A DNA stretch of 64,000 bases from the NCBI GenBank assembly GCA_035582835.1, contig JAYKAV010003044.1, positions 2,972,285 to 3,036,284 of the forward strand, written 5' to 3'. The notes under the pieces are model-generated. The model was not told the origin of the DNA, searched no databases, and saw nothing but the letters and a program-made list of their open reading frames with translations. Shown piece by piece: positions 48,901 to 60,300 of the stretch; position 1 is the first letter of the stretch, and each line of letters begins with the position of its first letter. The DNA comes from Phoebastria nigripes. Its lineage: Eukaryota; Chordata; Aves; Procellariiformes; Diomedeidae. Position numbers and translations under genes: made by a program.

Positions 48901-51900
48901 GAACTTGCCTTCCTGAGAAAAGCCATTTCCACTGTCAAAAAGAACAGCCTCAGAAGAGCTTTGTCCCCTATGGGCAGTGAACGCTCAGCTGGTCTGAGAG
49001 CACCACACACAAAAATGTGCTGAGTTGATGGGAATGTGAAAGAAGCTGAGACATCCGGAGTGCCTTTTTCAAACCCACTGCTGATGAGGAGCCTGCTGCC
49101 CTATTTGTGTATAGCAGGAAAGGCTGAGATACTGCCCCATTCCATGAAAAACTGTGTAGAACTCTTCTGGGGATATAACATAAAGCCAAAATGAAACATC
49201 AGGAGATAACAAAAGCAAAGCAATGAGCTTTTTCAGTAAGCAGCTATAGTTTCTGGCATAGCTCCAAGGCGCGGAGCCATTTCCAGACAGGAAACTTCAT
49301 CCTGTTTTGAATATAAGCATGAGCTCAATTCTGCTCTCAGTCTCAGCAGTATAAACGTGGTGTATGTCTACTAATTCGGTGCGTTTTTACTCTGCATTTG
49401 CTTTGGAGCAAGTGATTGAAGAATGGCATCTGTTGTGTCTCATGCTTATTGCTAAACTTTTCTCAGTCCTTTGCCAGCCTTGAAAAGAAAATGAGCCACA
49501 TACCCAGCATTTGTGAGCTCTCTTGGTAGACAGCTCTCCGTTTTTCCCAGCAGAAGAATCTGACCCTTGACACTTTGGTAAAGTAATGTAAAGGCACCTC
49601 TGTTCTAACTTTTTTTTCCCCATCATTAAAACTTATTTTCCAGTAGTTAAACCAGATTACGTGAGTGAATTGGAGGCAGATAGGCATGCCATGTTGAGAC
49701 ATACTGAAAGATCAGATCTTGGTTACAGAATTTAAGCTCATCTGCTTAAATTCTGATATAACACTAGGAGGAGGAGGAGAGTCTGTATTACCTTGGTGAT
49801 ACTATTCTAGGCGTGCCATTCATCTACTGGGTGCGATTGAATCAGCCGTTACTCTGTGCCTCAGTTTCCCCAGTTATAAAATGGGATAAATTCTACTGCC
49901 TTCCTGGTGATGCACTTTGAAGTCCACCAGTGATGCTTTGTCAAAACACTGGTATGACAAGTATTTTTAGTATTACTTGATTGAGTAAGCCAAGGAGACC
50001 CAAAGTTATTGAATCTCTGTTTCCACTGTTTGTTGTTACAGTGACCTCTCCAATGTTGACTAAAGTTTAACTCTGCTCCTACCCTATCTTGCAGTATTGT
50101 GGGAAAGCAAAAAGCCAGGAATAGAATGCATTTATGTTTGCTGACTTCTGGCTCAACAGCTGCTCCAGTGGTTACCATCTCATTATGGCAGCTGCTGAAG
50201 AAGCCCTTCATGATCCAGAGACTTGTTAAAGTTGAACTGTCACGTATACTGTTTGCAGTTTTGCAAGTGGGTTTTTTGGTTTGGTATTTTTTAGCTTAGC
50301 AGTGGTGAAAAACACATGCTAGTTTTCAGCACTATAGCCAGCAAGCACACAACATCTAGCAATGCCAGTAAAAAGTGGAGTGTTGCTGGGGTGGAGGGCT
50401 GGGCTACCAGAACAGAGCATATGCTAAAACCTCTCAATTTTCTAGGACTGCTGTTAGCATTAGCAAATGATCATCTCTGGTTTCAAAGTGTTTATTTCAA
50501 TCCACTATCGTCTTATTTGATTTTATTATTGGTGGGTTGGTGTTTTTAAATGCTGGAAACAAACTACCCGACAAACTGGAACCAAGTCACTATGCCAGCA
50601 GTTCCAAAAATGTCAACATTTCTCACATTACAACACATCTGTTAAATAGTACTGTGGCTTTTGGGATATTTTCCCCCATCTTTCCCCTTACTCCCCTGAC
50701 TAATTTACAGGGTTAAACTCCCAAGAGAATGGTAGGCCAGAACTCCATACTAGTTCTTGCCTGGTGCTCTGTGAATGTTCCCTGTTAGGGGGAGAAGGTG
50801 TCACGTTCAGCTCTGTTTTGAAGAGAAAAGCCTCCCGCAGCACAGTGTGTCTTATGGGTTTGCTGTCTGTGCCTGGGCTGGATTTGTCCACTTCTCTGAC
50901 TATGGCAAGCAGAGAAGTCGCTTCCTCTTTATATGTGTAAAACATTGACCTATTTATTTGAGATCTACAAAAATGTTCCACGTAAGAGTTTTGAGTTACC
51001 CTTCCCTGTGCTGCGGAACTGAAATGCTGCTGCACCCACAAATGGAATGGAATCTTGGCTTTTCTTTGTGGGTTTTTATTTTATTTATTTTATTGATTTT
51101 TATTTTATTTAAAAGGAAACTCATTCTTTGGCATTGAAAATTCCTCCCGCTCTGTAAATTATAACCCTTGGCAGGGAGGGGCTGCTTCATACTTTAGCTG
51201 TCTGGAGCCGAAGCAACGTGGTGTGTGTGTTGTAAGGGACCCAGAGGAGGGTTGTGTTACCCTGCAGAAAGACTTGGGGCTGTCTAGTGTGGCTTCTTTC
51301 TGGACTTCCCCTCTGCAATGAACAAGAACACACTGATAGCCAGGCAACAGCAAGGGAATGTGCAACAGTCACTGTTAATACTTCATGCTCCTGGGAAGTA
51401 TAATGGTCTTGTGAAGAGCACAGGAATCTTCCATTTGACAAAGGTGCAGTATGTTGTAAATTAGGCAGCCATTTGCCCTTTACTTCATGAAGTTCAGAAG
51501 AGTTTCTCACTGAACGTGCTTTTCAGGTCCACATATGGGCCCATGTGTGAACATGCTTTGCTTTGGATGCAAATTACAATTATCAGCCTGTTTTCCTTTT
51601 CCTCTGCCATCAGATCCAAATGTTGTCAGGGGCCACAATGTAATAAATGTCATCATCCCTGAGAGCCGGGTGCACTTCTTCCAGCAGCTGGGCTACATCC
51701 TGGCAACTCTGCTGCTCTTCATTGTCCTCCTCATCATTGTTGTCCTCGTCACCCGCAAGCGCCGGCAGAGAGGTAAGTGCTTATAGGGATATCTCATGAC
51801 AGGAAAGCTGATTCTGCAAATAATTACTGCAAAGCACAATGCTGAAGGCAGCGATTCTCTTCTGGAAAACCAGCAACCTATGCATTGGGGAGTCTTTGCA

Positions 51901-54900
51901 GGTGCTGATGCCAAGAGAGATTCATTAGTGTGGTGTAAAAATTTCCAGGCCTTGATTTGCTGAGTTGCTCTGTTGTAAGGGAGAAGAAAATTAGAACCGC
52001 TAGATAGTTACTCTTTAAAAGTGGAATTTATATAGAGCAGAAGGCCCATATGCATCCCTTAGGAACTAAGATGTCCAAGTCCTTGCTGGACTCCCTGTGC
52101 TGGGTGACTCTCTGTGTGTAATTAGGTAAATGGACACTGAGATCTTTTGGTGACTTCCACACAAACAGTTTTGGATGCCACACAAAAAGCAAATACCAGG
52201 GAATGTCTGTCTTCTGGTGTGTTCTTTGCTGTACCACATTCATCCTTATTTAGAGTGTCAGGGGATCAGCACCAACACAAAATGGGGCTATCTCCACTGA
52301 CCCAAGTGCAATTACAGAGGGGACAGACTCCTGGCCCTGGCCTTTGAATGGAAAAGAGGAGCCTGAGATCATCACTCCGTGCAGGGTGGGGTGAGACAGG
52401 AGTGTAGTTAGATACCTGGCATGTGGGAGGCTGACAAAAACCAGCATCTGTAGCATGTGATGGATGCAGGCCTAAGGAATGAGGTGGGGATGGGCAAGTG
52501 CAGCACCAGCACACAAGAGATGACAGGTGTGGTTAATATTTTTGTAATAAATGGGAGGTGGAAAGAAATGAAATATGGCAATTGCTGTAGTTTCTNGTGG
52601 CTGGTCATCCATAGATCTGGGAAAACCACTGGAAAGCTGGTGAGTAAAGGAAAGGGAAGCTCCCTGTGGCAGTGAAACACACATGAATTCTTCTGTATTG
52701 GAGGGATTGTGAAAGTGTGTAAGCATCACAATAAGGAGCACTGTGAATAAGTACTAGGTGTTAGTGTTATTGCTGTTATCTGGGAGAGGTTGGTTGGACT
52801 GGATATGACTGCTCATTCTGTTTCTTGTTCCTGTTTAGGTTATGAATACAATGTGAAGAAATACGGAGAGTAAGTATAATTACAGGGTCTACTATCTATG
52901 ATTAGAATACATAAAAATGAACTTATGGGCCCCAACTCTCAGCTGTCATTAAGAGCCTAAACCAGCTGAGGGTCTAGTTAGTACAAGTACAGCCATGTAA
53001 AGCATAGGCTGTTTGATAGAGTTTATTTATTGCTTTCCACCAATTCTTTTGCAGTTTTACACTCTAGTCATTATTAGCGTAATGTTCCCAGGAATATACA
53101 CTTGCATAATGATTGCATATCAGGGAGCGACTTCCATGCTGTCAAAGTACGGAAAGAGAGAATGGTTTGTAGGACTGATTTGGCAATTGCATTTCCTCTC
53201 ATTATACTTTGGGAACTGATTCACAGATCATGTTTCTGCAAGATGTCATTAGGAGTTAGTGGTAAAGGGGTAATGCACAGATCTACTGTAAACCTGACTG
53301 TGAGATTGGGGCCAAGGTTGTGTAGCTGGGTTCCTTTATGTTTCATTATATATTATTGAAGTGGAAGAGATGGGGAAGTTCCAGTACAGATTGGCTCCCC
53401 GTTGTTCTAAATTCTGGACAAACACATGGGTGGAAAAAAAGCCAGCTAGCTAGAGATCTCAAGGTGTTTATAGAAAAGACAATAAAGGGAAGACAGAGGA
53501 GAACCAGATTCACTAGTAAGCAGTGTGACCTCATGAAATCTGTTTGATAGGTTAGGGGCAAAGACAGGAAAAGTACCCATGTACAATGGCTGCCAATGCT
53601 GTTATCTATGTCATGCTTTCTCCAGGGAAGCCTTGTAGAAACTGGAAAGGATTCTGTAAGGATTGCTGTGAAAATCACCAGTACTTAATAGAGAATGAAA
53701 TCTTCTATGGATTTTTTTCAACTTTTCTGCAGATATATAGCAAATAAACACTGTAAATTAAATTCTCTGAAGTAGCATTAGAAAAGCTATTGTGAAAAAG
53801 TGTGAAAGGAGCCAGTTATTAAAGGATGTGACAATACCATTTTTCACTGTTATTCCTTTTTCAGGAAGGATGTAAATCTTAAAGAATTTACAGTCGACAC
53901 AACAGATCTGACTCAATACAAAAGTGAAGACATCAGGCTGGGTATGCATCAACTAGCAACCATTCTCCAAACCAGGTCAAAACTCGTTATGACTGAGGAT
54001 TTTCTAATGGCATTTAGATGCCCATTTTGAAATGACTTAACCTCCTGATTTTAAATGGCAACTTTGAGAATCTCAACCCACAAGTCAGTGCAAGCGGGGG
54101 GACTGCAGCTGGAGAGGGCAGTCCTGACTTTTGAGTTTAACTAGAGGCTGATTGATGAGGTTGGTCAGTAATGAGGCACAGCTTCTTATGTTTCACGTGG
54201 AGTTTTTGGGGTTCTTTGACATGCACCTGAAAGCCAAATTCAAGTGAGTGCAAAACAAGGTGGAATGAGATCAAGACAGCATCTAGGGAAGAGGATTCCT
54301 CAAATTTAAGCAGTTTGTGTAGGGAAGAGGATCAACAAGGCAGTTCTGTAGAATCTCCTGTCCAAGAAACTAAAAGCATTTGTCAATATGAATATCATCA
54401 TTCTGCAGTACATAAAAACTAGCTCAAAGTGAGTGATCTGGAGAAAAAAAGTTAGATCAACATTCTTTAGCACTAACTACTGACCTTATCGTCTCTCTTG
54501 AAAGTGGGTATGAACTGTAGTTGACTGAAGTGGGGATAAAGAGAAGTCATGAGTTAGCTGAGTTCATTGCTTCCACTTTCTGTTGAAGCCAGTTTGGTTT
54601 AACTTTCTACAATTTCATCCTCCCTGGATTTCAAATCATTTAGTGAACAGTTGGGCCTTCTGTCAAGATCTGTGATAGCAGTTAGGACAAATAAACTTGG
54701 GGAACATGATAGGAAGAAAATCTGCAACAAAGGTCCTAGAATACAAAAGACAGAAAATACAAAAACCACTAGAACTCATGGTAACATGAAACATACTGAA
54801 AAGAGGGGAAGGAAGCTAATCTCACTGGTGATCTGTGCAAGTATTTTTGCTGGGATATGTAGGACTGACTCGGGGAGCTTACAACATTCCTGAAGATGGA

Positions 54901-56697
54901 TGCTGCTCCTTACTAGAGCTTGAAGGTGCAGCCTTGAGTTTATTGTGTCAGTAATTGATCAGGGATGTCTTCTTGCTTGGACTTGGAGTGGATTGTCTGT
55001 AAAGCAAAATTGATCCTCTTGTCTGCACTACCCTGAGATTCCTGAAGACTTGCCATGATGCCAAGTTCATATCTGCTGCAACTTGCTCTGTGTCAGTGAA
55101 CGTGTTGATAAACCAGGAAACAATTGAGTCTGTCCCTTTTTTTTCCTCTGTGCACCCCCAGTAAAGGTACAACTTTTAAAAGAACAAGCTGACAAACTTT
55201 AGGTCCCAAGCTACAGAATTGCTGTAAGGGCCCCAGTAAACAAGAGGTAGATACAAAATCTGAAGTAAAGAACAAAGGAGTTGCAGAGGGTGGGTTGCAA
55301 GCCAGGACAGCAGCAAGTACAAATTCTTCTCTGTCTCAAGAGAGCTCCCCTGTGAGCAAATTCTTTGAATAACTGCATCAGTCACCTTCAGGTGAGCTTT
55401 GCATGGATAATCCAGAGCTTCTTGTTACATGCTGGAAGAATCTGTGGTACCTATGAGGAGCAGGAAACTGAAGTATGCAAAACTGATTAGTGCCAGGGGC
55501 AAAAATTAAGTGGTAGCAGCTTTCCTTTTCCTGCTGAGTGGCTGAGTAACTCCATGAGTTANTCCTAGAGATCTGGAGATGCCAGGCCTAGAGTACTTCA
55601 AGGAAGGACCGATCACATGTCTGCCTTGCCTGTAAAGCTTTGTTTTCTTTTAATGTTCTAATGGCTATCTGAATTATACTCCTCCCTTACACAGATTACA
55701 AAAACAACATCCTGAAGGAGAAGGCTGAGCAAGCCAGAAGCTTCCCACCAAAGAACATTGATTTAGACAAAGGTAATAATGACTTGCTTCACCCTAATTG
55801 GTGGCTGTAGGAACCTTCTGATGGGTTGAAGGAGGGCAGAGGGAAGAACACAGTTTAGCAGTGAGCTGACCAAGCCACAGCCGAATGAGGAATGATAAAC
55901 ATCATGACAAACGACAGCAGGAATGAGAAGCGAGTTCCCTTCCTATCCTTTCATCATGGAGCCACAGGATGCAAGTAGTGATTAGGCTTTTAAAAACTTT
56001 TGGCGTGGCACAAATAGAATTTTTCTTTACTGGAAAAAGAATGCCTTGCAGGGCTGGAATAGTGCATTCTGTACTGTAACCTCAGAGGGAGATGTATCTC
56101 AAAAATGTCCTGGCATGGTGTTTGAGAAGAAAACACTGTGCAGAAGAGAGTGTTTTGAGTTGAATTAATTTATGGGTAATGGGCAGTCACTTACTTCATC
56201 CAACAAAAGCAAACAACTCTCCCTCCCTAGGGGCTGAATCTNCTTTTGCTTATCCAGTATTAATCCTGAGTATTACACCTCAGTTTGCTTGACATAGCTT
56301 GACTCTACAGTGCTTGTAAGAAGTTTTTCGGTTCCATAACTCCTTTCATATGAATTTAGAATATAATAAATGTGACTGAAATGATATGAGGAAGGGAATG
56401 GTCTGGAGAGTCCATGAGTTGCCTTAGACCTCCTGTTCTTGATGGAGATATGATATTCATGATATTTTTGCCTACATTCTGCAGAGATGATCTGTGCAAT
56501 AGTTTGTACACAGTATATCTCACTGTGGGCTTTATGAAGAGGTTACTGGGGACATGGCTGACTGCAAATGGTCACTTGTCACTGTATAGCTAAGTCCGTA
56601 TTACAGTGTGCTTCTTTGGATGGTTTGAAATCTCTCTTCAGGTACTGACCTCCATTTCAATTTGCTTTCAGATTTCAGGAAGGAATATTGTAAATGA
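36404..56697 (+). CDS. MXRA8: MXRA8 (limitrin/DICAM), two-Ig-domain transmembrane adhesion protein
   Basis: Ten coding exons (36404-36452, 44200-44220, 44650-44958, 45548-45649, 46946-47404, 51614-51772, 52839-52869, 53865-53941, 55695-55772, 56672-56697) join in frame to 436 aa (human recalled as 442). Layout: signal peptide about 1-26; Ig1 about 34-158 with Cys53, Cys138 and Cys145; Ig2 about 170-293 with Cys187, Cys273 and Cys280; membrane span about 340-360; then a basic stop-transfer RKRRQR and a 70-residue tail. Each Ig ends in a near-repeat LHHHYC motif. N-glycosylation sequons lie at Asn40, Asn120, Asn245 and Asn303. MXRA8 acts in cell adhesion and glial/vascular barriers, and in mammals is known as an entry receptor for arthritogenic alphaviruses. 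Introns are phase 1 except intron 7 (phase 2). Base 46996 is N (residue 178: Ile, Leu or Val). Confidence 0.96.
36839..36862 (+). repeat. (GT)n microsatellite
   Basis: About 12 dinucleotides with one TAT interruption, in MXRA8 intron 1. Confidence 0.9.
36895..36977 (+). repeat. Poly-T tract (83 bases, one GGG interruption)
   Basis: T26, then GGG, then about T54, some 440 bases after MXRA8 exon 1. A run this long is likely to be length-variable or misassembled. Confidence 0.9.
43085..43632 (+). mobile_element. CR1 non-LTR retrotransposon, 5'-truncated 3' end
   Basis: Hallmark CR1 3' sequence: a block for TGGAGTACTNTCCAGCTCTG, CTATGAGGAAAGGCTGAGAG, AACAGGTTGCCCAGAGAGGT, GGTTGGACTAGATGACCTTT, and the terminal TATGATTCTATGA. 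It lies in MXRA8 intron 1 in gene orientation. A cluster of Ns (43534-43564) falls inside it. The open frame of about 190 codons across this region is CR1 3' sequence and does not encode a host protein. The left end is approximate. Confidence 0.95.
44200..44220 (+). CDS. MXRA8: MXRA8 exon 2 (21-nt microexon)
   Basis: The acceptor CTTTGACAG follows a strong poly-T tract, and the donor is GTGAGTGA. The exon is phase 1 on both sides. With its neighbours it reads S-SVYLYS-V, completing the signal-peptide region between exon 1 and the first Ig exon. Confidence 0.82.
44221..44649 (+). other. MXRA8: MXRA8 intron 2
   Basis: A 429-base intron between the microexon and the first Ig exon. Nothing else is recognised. 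Confidence 0.8.
44650..44958 (+). CDS. MXRA8: MXRA8 exon 3 (most of Ig domain 1)
   Basis: Residues 24-126: the linker, then the Ig1 B-strand Cys53, the conserved RMVWTQDRL block, an additional Cys90 and DGNFSLVIK. Acceptor CTGGCTCTCAG, donor GTACTA. Confidence 0.95.
44959..45547 (+). other. MXRA8: MXRA8 intron 3 (inside Ig1)
   Basis: A 589-base intron that interrupts Ig1 just before its DxGTYxC motif. No repeat is recognised. Confidence 0.85.
45548..45649 (+). CDS. MXRA8: MXRA8 exon 4 (end of Ig domain 1)
   Basis: Residues 127-160, with the V-set SDEGTYSC motif (Cys138), then [11 protein letters not shown] and the G strand. It is phase 1 on both sides. Confidence 0.95.
45650..46945 (+). other. 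MXRA8: MXRA8 intron 4 (between Ig1 and Ig2)
   Basis: A 1296-base intron. No exon or repeat is recognised. Confidence 0.85.
46946..47404 (+). CDS. MXRA8: MXRA8 exon 5 (complete Ig domain 2)
   Basis: A 459-nt exon, residues 161-313. It holds YWDGEK, Cys187, the conserved [19 protein letters not shown] block, [35 protein letters not shown] and a stalk with a sequon at Asn303. The acceptor is TTCCACAG and the donor GTAAGT. Confidence 0.96.
49846..49935 (+). mobile_element. MIR-family SINE fragment
   Basis: TCTGTGCCTCAGTTTCCCCA followed by TTATAAAATGGGATAAATTC and a CTGGTGATGCACTTTGAAG end matches the 3' half of the MIR core. The 5' half is not clear. Confidence 0.75.
51073..51110 (+). repeat. 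(TTTTA)n-type low-complexity run
   Basis: TTTTA and TTTA units in MXRA8 intron 5. Confidence 0.8.
51614..51772 (+). CDS. MXRA8: MXRA8 exon 6 (membrane-proximal stalk and transmembrane segment)
   Basis: Residues 314-366. [14 protein letters not shown] is followed by [15 protein letters not shown] and a long Ile/Val/Leu run, then the basic stop-transfer RKRRQR. Confidence 0.96.
52839..52869 (+). CDS. MXRA8: MXRA8 exon 7 (31-nt small exon, cytoplasmic)
   Basis: Encodes [10 protein letters not shown] plus two bases, between acceptor CCTGTTTAG and donor GTAAGT. Intron 7 is the only phase-2 intron. Reading straight through would give an immediate TAA, which confirms splicing here. Confidence 0.9.
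53865..53941 (+). CDS. MXRA8: MXRA8 exon 8 (cytoplasmic tail)
   Basis: Residues 377-402: EKDVNLKEF, then YKSEDIRL, the conserved tail block. The acceptor is CTTTTTCAG and the donor GTATGC. Confidence 0.93.
55695..55772 (+). CDS. MXRA8: MXRA8 exon 9 (cytoplasmic tail)
   Basis: Residues 403-428, with [12 protein letters not shown] and IDLDK, among the most conserved parts of the tail. Acceptor CTTACACAG, donor GTAATA. Confidence 0.94.
55773..56671 (+). other. MXRA8: MXRA8 intron 9
   Basis: An 899-base intron ahead of the 26-base coding part of exon 10. No other feature is seen. Confidence 0.8.
56672..56697 (+). CDS. MXRA8: MXRA8 exon 10 (C-terminus)
   Basis: Encodes DFRKEYCK and the stop TGA at 56695-56697, matching the conserved FRKExCK C-terminus. 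The acceptor is TTTGCTTTCAG. Confidence 0.92.
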
Positions 56698-57060
56698 AGA
56701 CATTCCCAAGCTGCTGGCTGGACCAGAAGCTTCAATCAAAGATAGATAAATGGAAGAGAGATGCCTTTTCTTAATTTCATGTCCCTCCAGTTACCATAGA
56801 TTTTTTTCACGTAGACTTTCTCCCCACTAAGCACAAGGGTATTTGCAAATGCTTCTTGAAAGAGTTAAACCGTCTGTCTTGTGTGCACTTATGATGGGAT
56901 TGGGTTGCCTTTTCTTCTTCTGTTCTCCCAGTCCTCCATTCCCTTTTTCTTTCTTGATATTATTGTTGGTTTTATGCATCAATGATTTTTATGAGCTGAA
57001 TCAGCAGACCTTTTGCTTTGATGTTACTGCTTTAAATAAACCAACCTGCATCACTAATCT
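56698..57060 (+). other. MXRA8: MXRA8 3'UTR
   Basis: The stretch from the TGA stop to just past the AATAAA at 57035-57040, giving an inferred 3'UTR of about 360 bases. Confidence 0.7.
57035..57040 (+). other. MXRA8: Polyadenylation signal AATAAA (MXRA8)
   Basis: Canonical hexamer in TTTAAATAAACC, the first after the stop codon. Confidence 0.75.
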
Positions 57061-57184
57061 TGAGCCATCATTATATCAGGCATTTTTCCATGTAGTGTAT
57101 TCATCAGAAAAATAATAGCAAAGCCTGATTGTGGTCTCTCATAGGCTGGCATAAATCAGGAGGAGCAGTATTGTCACATAGCAC

Positions 57185-57365
57185 TTTACATATTCCAGGT
57201 GAAGTACAAAGAGTACACCCCTTCACAAATGACAATGTAAATACCTCATTTNGTGAATGGGGAAATGTCAATATCCTCATTTTACAGGGGAAAGGGAGGC
57301 AACAAATGACCAAGGGTAGGGTTGGGATCAGCTCCAAAGAGCTCTGGAAGCCTAACTCTGTATTT
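57185..57365 (-). mobile_element. MIR-like SINE remnant, reverse orientation
   Basis: CTCATTTTACAGGGGAAAGG, then GGAGGCAACAAATGACCAAG, corresponds to the reverse complement of the MIR core (cf. CATTTTACAGATGAGGAAAC). It is preceded by a TAGCACTTTACATATT block as in the MIR tail. It is degenerate and its ends are approximate. Confidence 0.6.
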
Positions 57366-60300
57366 CTCACTCTAAGCTTGTTTGTTGATTTGTTTTTGTT
57401 TCAGTGCAGACCAAATCAAATTTGGCATGAGCAGACACTTTCAGCTGAAGTTGATGGAGTTACAGTGCTGTAATACCAGTCTCAGTTAGATCAGAACCAG
57501 AAATATTATGGAGAGGGCTAAACTCCTGTGTGGAATCTGGAATGTGATTTTCCTGCAGCCCTTGGGTGGATCCAGGCCACACAGAGCTTGTGTGCACATC
57601 AAAACNAAGGTATGATTACAGCACAGGTAGACAGATTGTTAAAAGGAATAGCTTCTCATGAGCAGACCATGAGGAACAAGAGTAACAACACACTCCACTA
57701 AATAGCCTGTCAGGAATTTTCATGGGCCAGGGTCTCAGAAGGGGAGTCGAGGAGGGAGATGAGTCCATTCTTGTGGATTCTGGCATTGTTTTGGGGAGCG
57801 GATACCTGAGATAGTGGGGCTGTGGGCTGAAGGGGAGTTCTACATATGAACAGTGTGTCAGGTGGGGATGTCCAAAAATTGGAAGTCAGTAATTCAGTGT
57901 TGTAATCCAAGCAAGTTAAAACATCAGGAAAGCTGGAGAATATTAACAGTTCTACACAGCTCCTCTGACTACTTGGGGTATTCTGTCGCACCATTCCCAA
58001 ACCAGACACACCTGTGGTCCTTGGGGCACAGAAGAAAAGGTCTTTCCTACTGTTGTGAGCATGATGACAGTGGCTTGTGTTCTTGTTGTGTAAAGGTGAA
58101 GGTGGCCATGGATTCCCAGCCTCCTCTTTGCTGGTCTGAAGAGAATGGCAGAGGGAGGGATTGCGCATGGGCTTGGTGACCGAATGGAACTGGGGTAGGG
58201 TCTCCAGGATGTTGTGGGTGGTGGAAGTGTGAAGAGGAGCTTGTGTGGAACTACTGTGAGGGTGAGGGAGGAAGTGAGGGTGATGGTGTGGTTTCAGTCT
58301 TGAAGTAGTACTCCGCTTGCAACTGGTATCTCAGCCTGGATTTCTTCTGGGGATGGAGAATTCTGAGGTCTTTGCAAGAGGTGAAGTAGCTGCGGTCCAA
58401 GGAAAGCATCTCAGTCTACCAGCTAAACAATTGGGAATGTGACCTGCTGCCTAGCATGGTATGTGTCTTGGCTGTTGTTTTAGCCACCCTCGCCACTTAC
58501 CTGGGAACNTGTCAGTGCCTTCTAATAGGAGCACAAGTTTGGTCAAACCGGAAAGAGGTGTTGTCATGGCTGGGTGAAGCTGCCCACTGCAGGAGCACAT
58601 GTACTGTAAGGGTCCAGTGCTGTTTTGAGAGCTATCCAATGCTATGGGCCTCCCTAGTGTAGGAATCAATGTCAAGTCCCATACCTGCCCCTTTATTTCC
58701 ACCCCTACCAACTTGGGTGTCTTGTCTGACTGATGACAATGTTCTTAGACATCTAACTCCCATTTCAGACACCCTCTCCCTCCTCCCACAAACACCACTG
58801 ATCTCTGCTGTTGTGTCACAGGGCTCAGTACAACTCTTAGCAACTTGGAGGTACACTACACTGCATGTGACGGTTGCTGAGTTGCAGCTACTTACACTGA
58901 AGCTGAGCTCAGCTCCCCAGCTCTGCCAAAAGTGTGGTGGGTAAGGCCTCCTATGTACCAGAAGGAACTGTATTGTCTATTCAGAAGCTAGGACGTCAGT
59001 ACTTCAATGCACACTTCTTATAGGAGTGGAAAATGGACCATGTCAATTTTTATAGGTATTAATACTTCCTCTGTTAGTGAGGACTATGTTAAAGAATAAA
59101 TATATTGGGGACCCTTAATTTAATGCCTTCAAATATTAACAATATTAATAATAGAATAACAGTAGAGATGGAGGCGAGCCTTCCTAAGCTGCAGCTGGGC
59201 AGATCCTTATCTTTTAGTTTGCTTAGCCCTTCCACTGTTCTCTGGACAGTTTTTGTGATTTGCGATTAACTGCCTTTAGCTTCACTTAAGATTCACCCTT
59301 ACAAAAGTGCTCAGATTGGACAGACCCATGACTAGTGGAGGGGAGGGTCTGGGGTTGGGCCCAGATCCCTATTTGCCTGCCCTTCCCCCAAAGTAGACAG
59401 CCATTCTTAGGCTGCCTTTGGCTAGACCTGATTGAAACCCAAGCCGCATTCCTGCAGGTGCATAAGGCTGCACTGGTTATTCCATCAGGGTGGCACAGTC
59501 TCAAGTAATTGTCATTAATGTCTTTCTCCCTCCCTTTCATGTCTGTGAGTCAAAGGTTGGAGATCTTTACTTGCCAGTTCAAATTGCTTAACACAGCTCA
59601 TATAGACACCAGCTCAAAGTGGGGTTACTCATAAACTCCAGAGGCATTTAAATATTTTATTTGACTTCTAGGCTGCAAAATAGCTTAAGGGAAAAAAATT
59701 TAATATGTTCTCTGAAACAAGCACTAGGAAGAGCTTTATGAGTTCCTCATCCTTGCTTTGATCACCAGTTTGAATTTGGTAATGGTCAGACACGCCAGTA
59801 TAACCTCAGACTGATCAAGATGGGAGTCCAAGTTGAGATTATGGCCCTTTTTTCTTCAGGAGAGGCATATGTTGTGTGATTGGACTGATGATCAGAACAG
59901 TGGTTTTCAAAAGTAGCCTGCCACATCCAGTATGTAATTTAGTATGTTAAAATTCTGGCTGAAAGAGATCCAGGCAAGGCTGCTGGATAACCAGTTGTGT
60001 TTTCAAACTGTTGAAAGAGAAAGAAAACTGAACGCTGAACTGAAGAGTTTTGTTTGTTTGTTTATTTCTTGATACAGAGGAATTCTCAAAGGCTATTTGC
60101 CCTCAAACACTGGTGAGAAGCCATTTAGGTCCTTTATATATGCACTTTGTATTCTGTCAGTCTTTGGCATTGGCATGAAGTCCGTGTAGCTGATCTTGCA
60201 CGTGAAAATTAGAAGGCTCGACTTGCAATTAACCACTAGGCTAGCAGCAGGACCACTGTTTTCTGTTCCCACTCTGCCATAGACACAGTGCAATTCTAGA

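Larger units (their letters stand above)
47405..51613 (+). other. MXRA8: MXRA8 intron 5
   Basis: A 4.2-kb intron. It contains a MIR fragment near 49850 and an A/T-rich TTTTA-type run at 51073-51110. No additional exon is recognised. Confidence 0.8.
51773..55694 (+). other. MXRA8: MXRA8 introns 6, 7 and 8
   Basis: Intron 6 is 51773-52838, intron 7 is 52870-53864 and intron 8 is 53942-55694, separated by small exons 7 and 8. Nothing beyond splice signals is recognised in them. Confidence 0.75.

Noticed and set aside
57710..58179. 152-codon minus-strand and 108-codon plus-strand frames
   Set aside because: Overlapping frames on opposite strands with no domain, start context or splice support.
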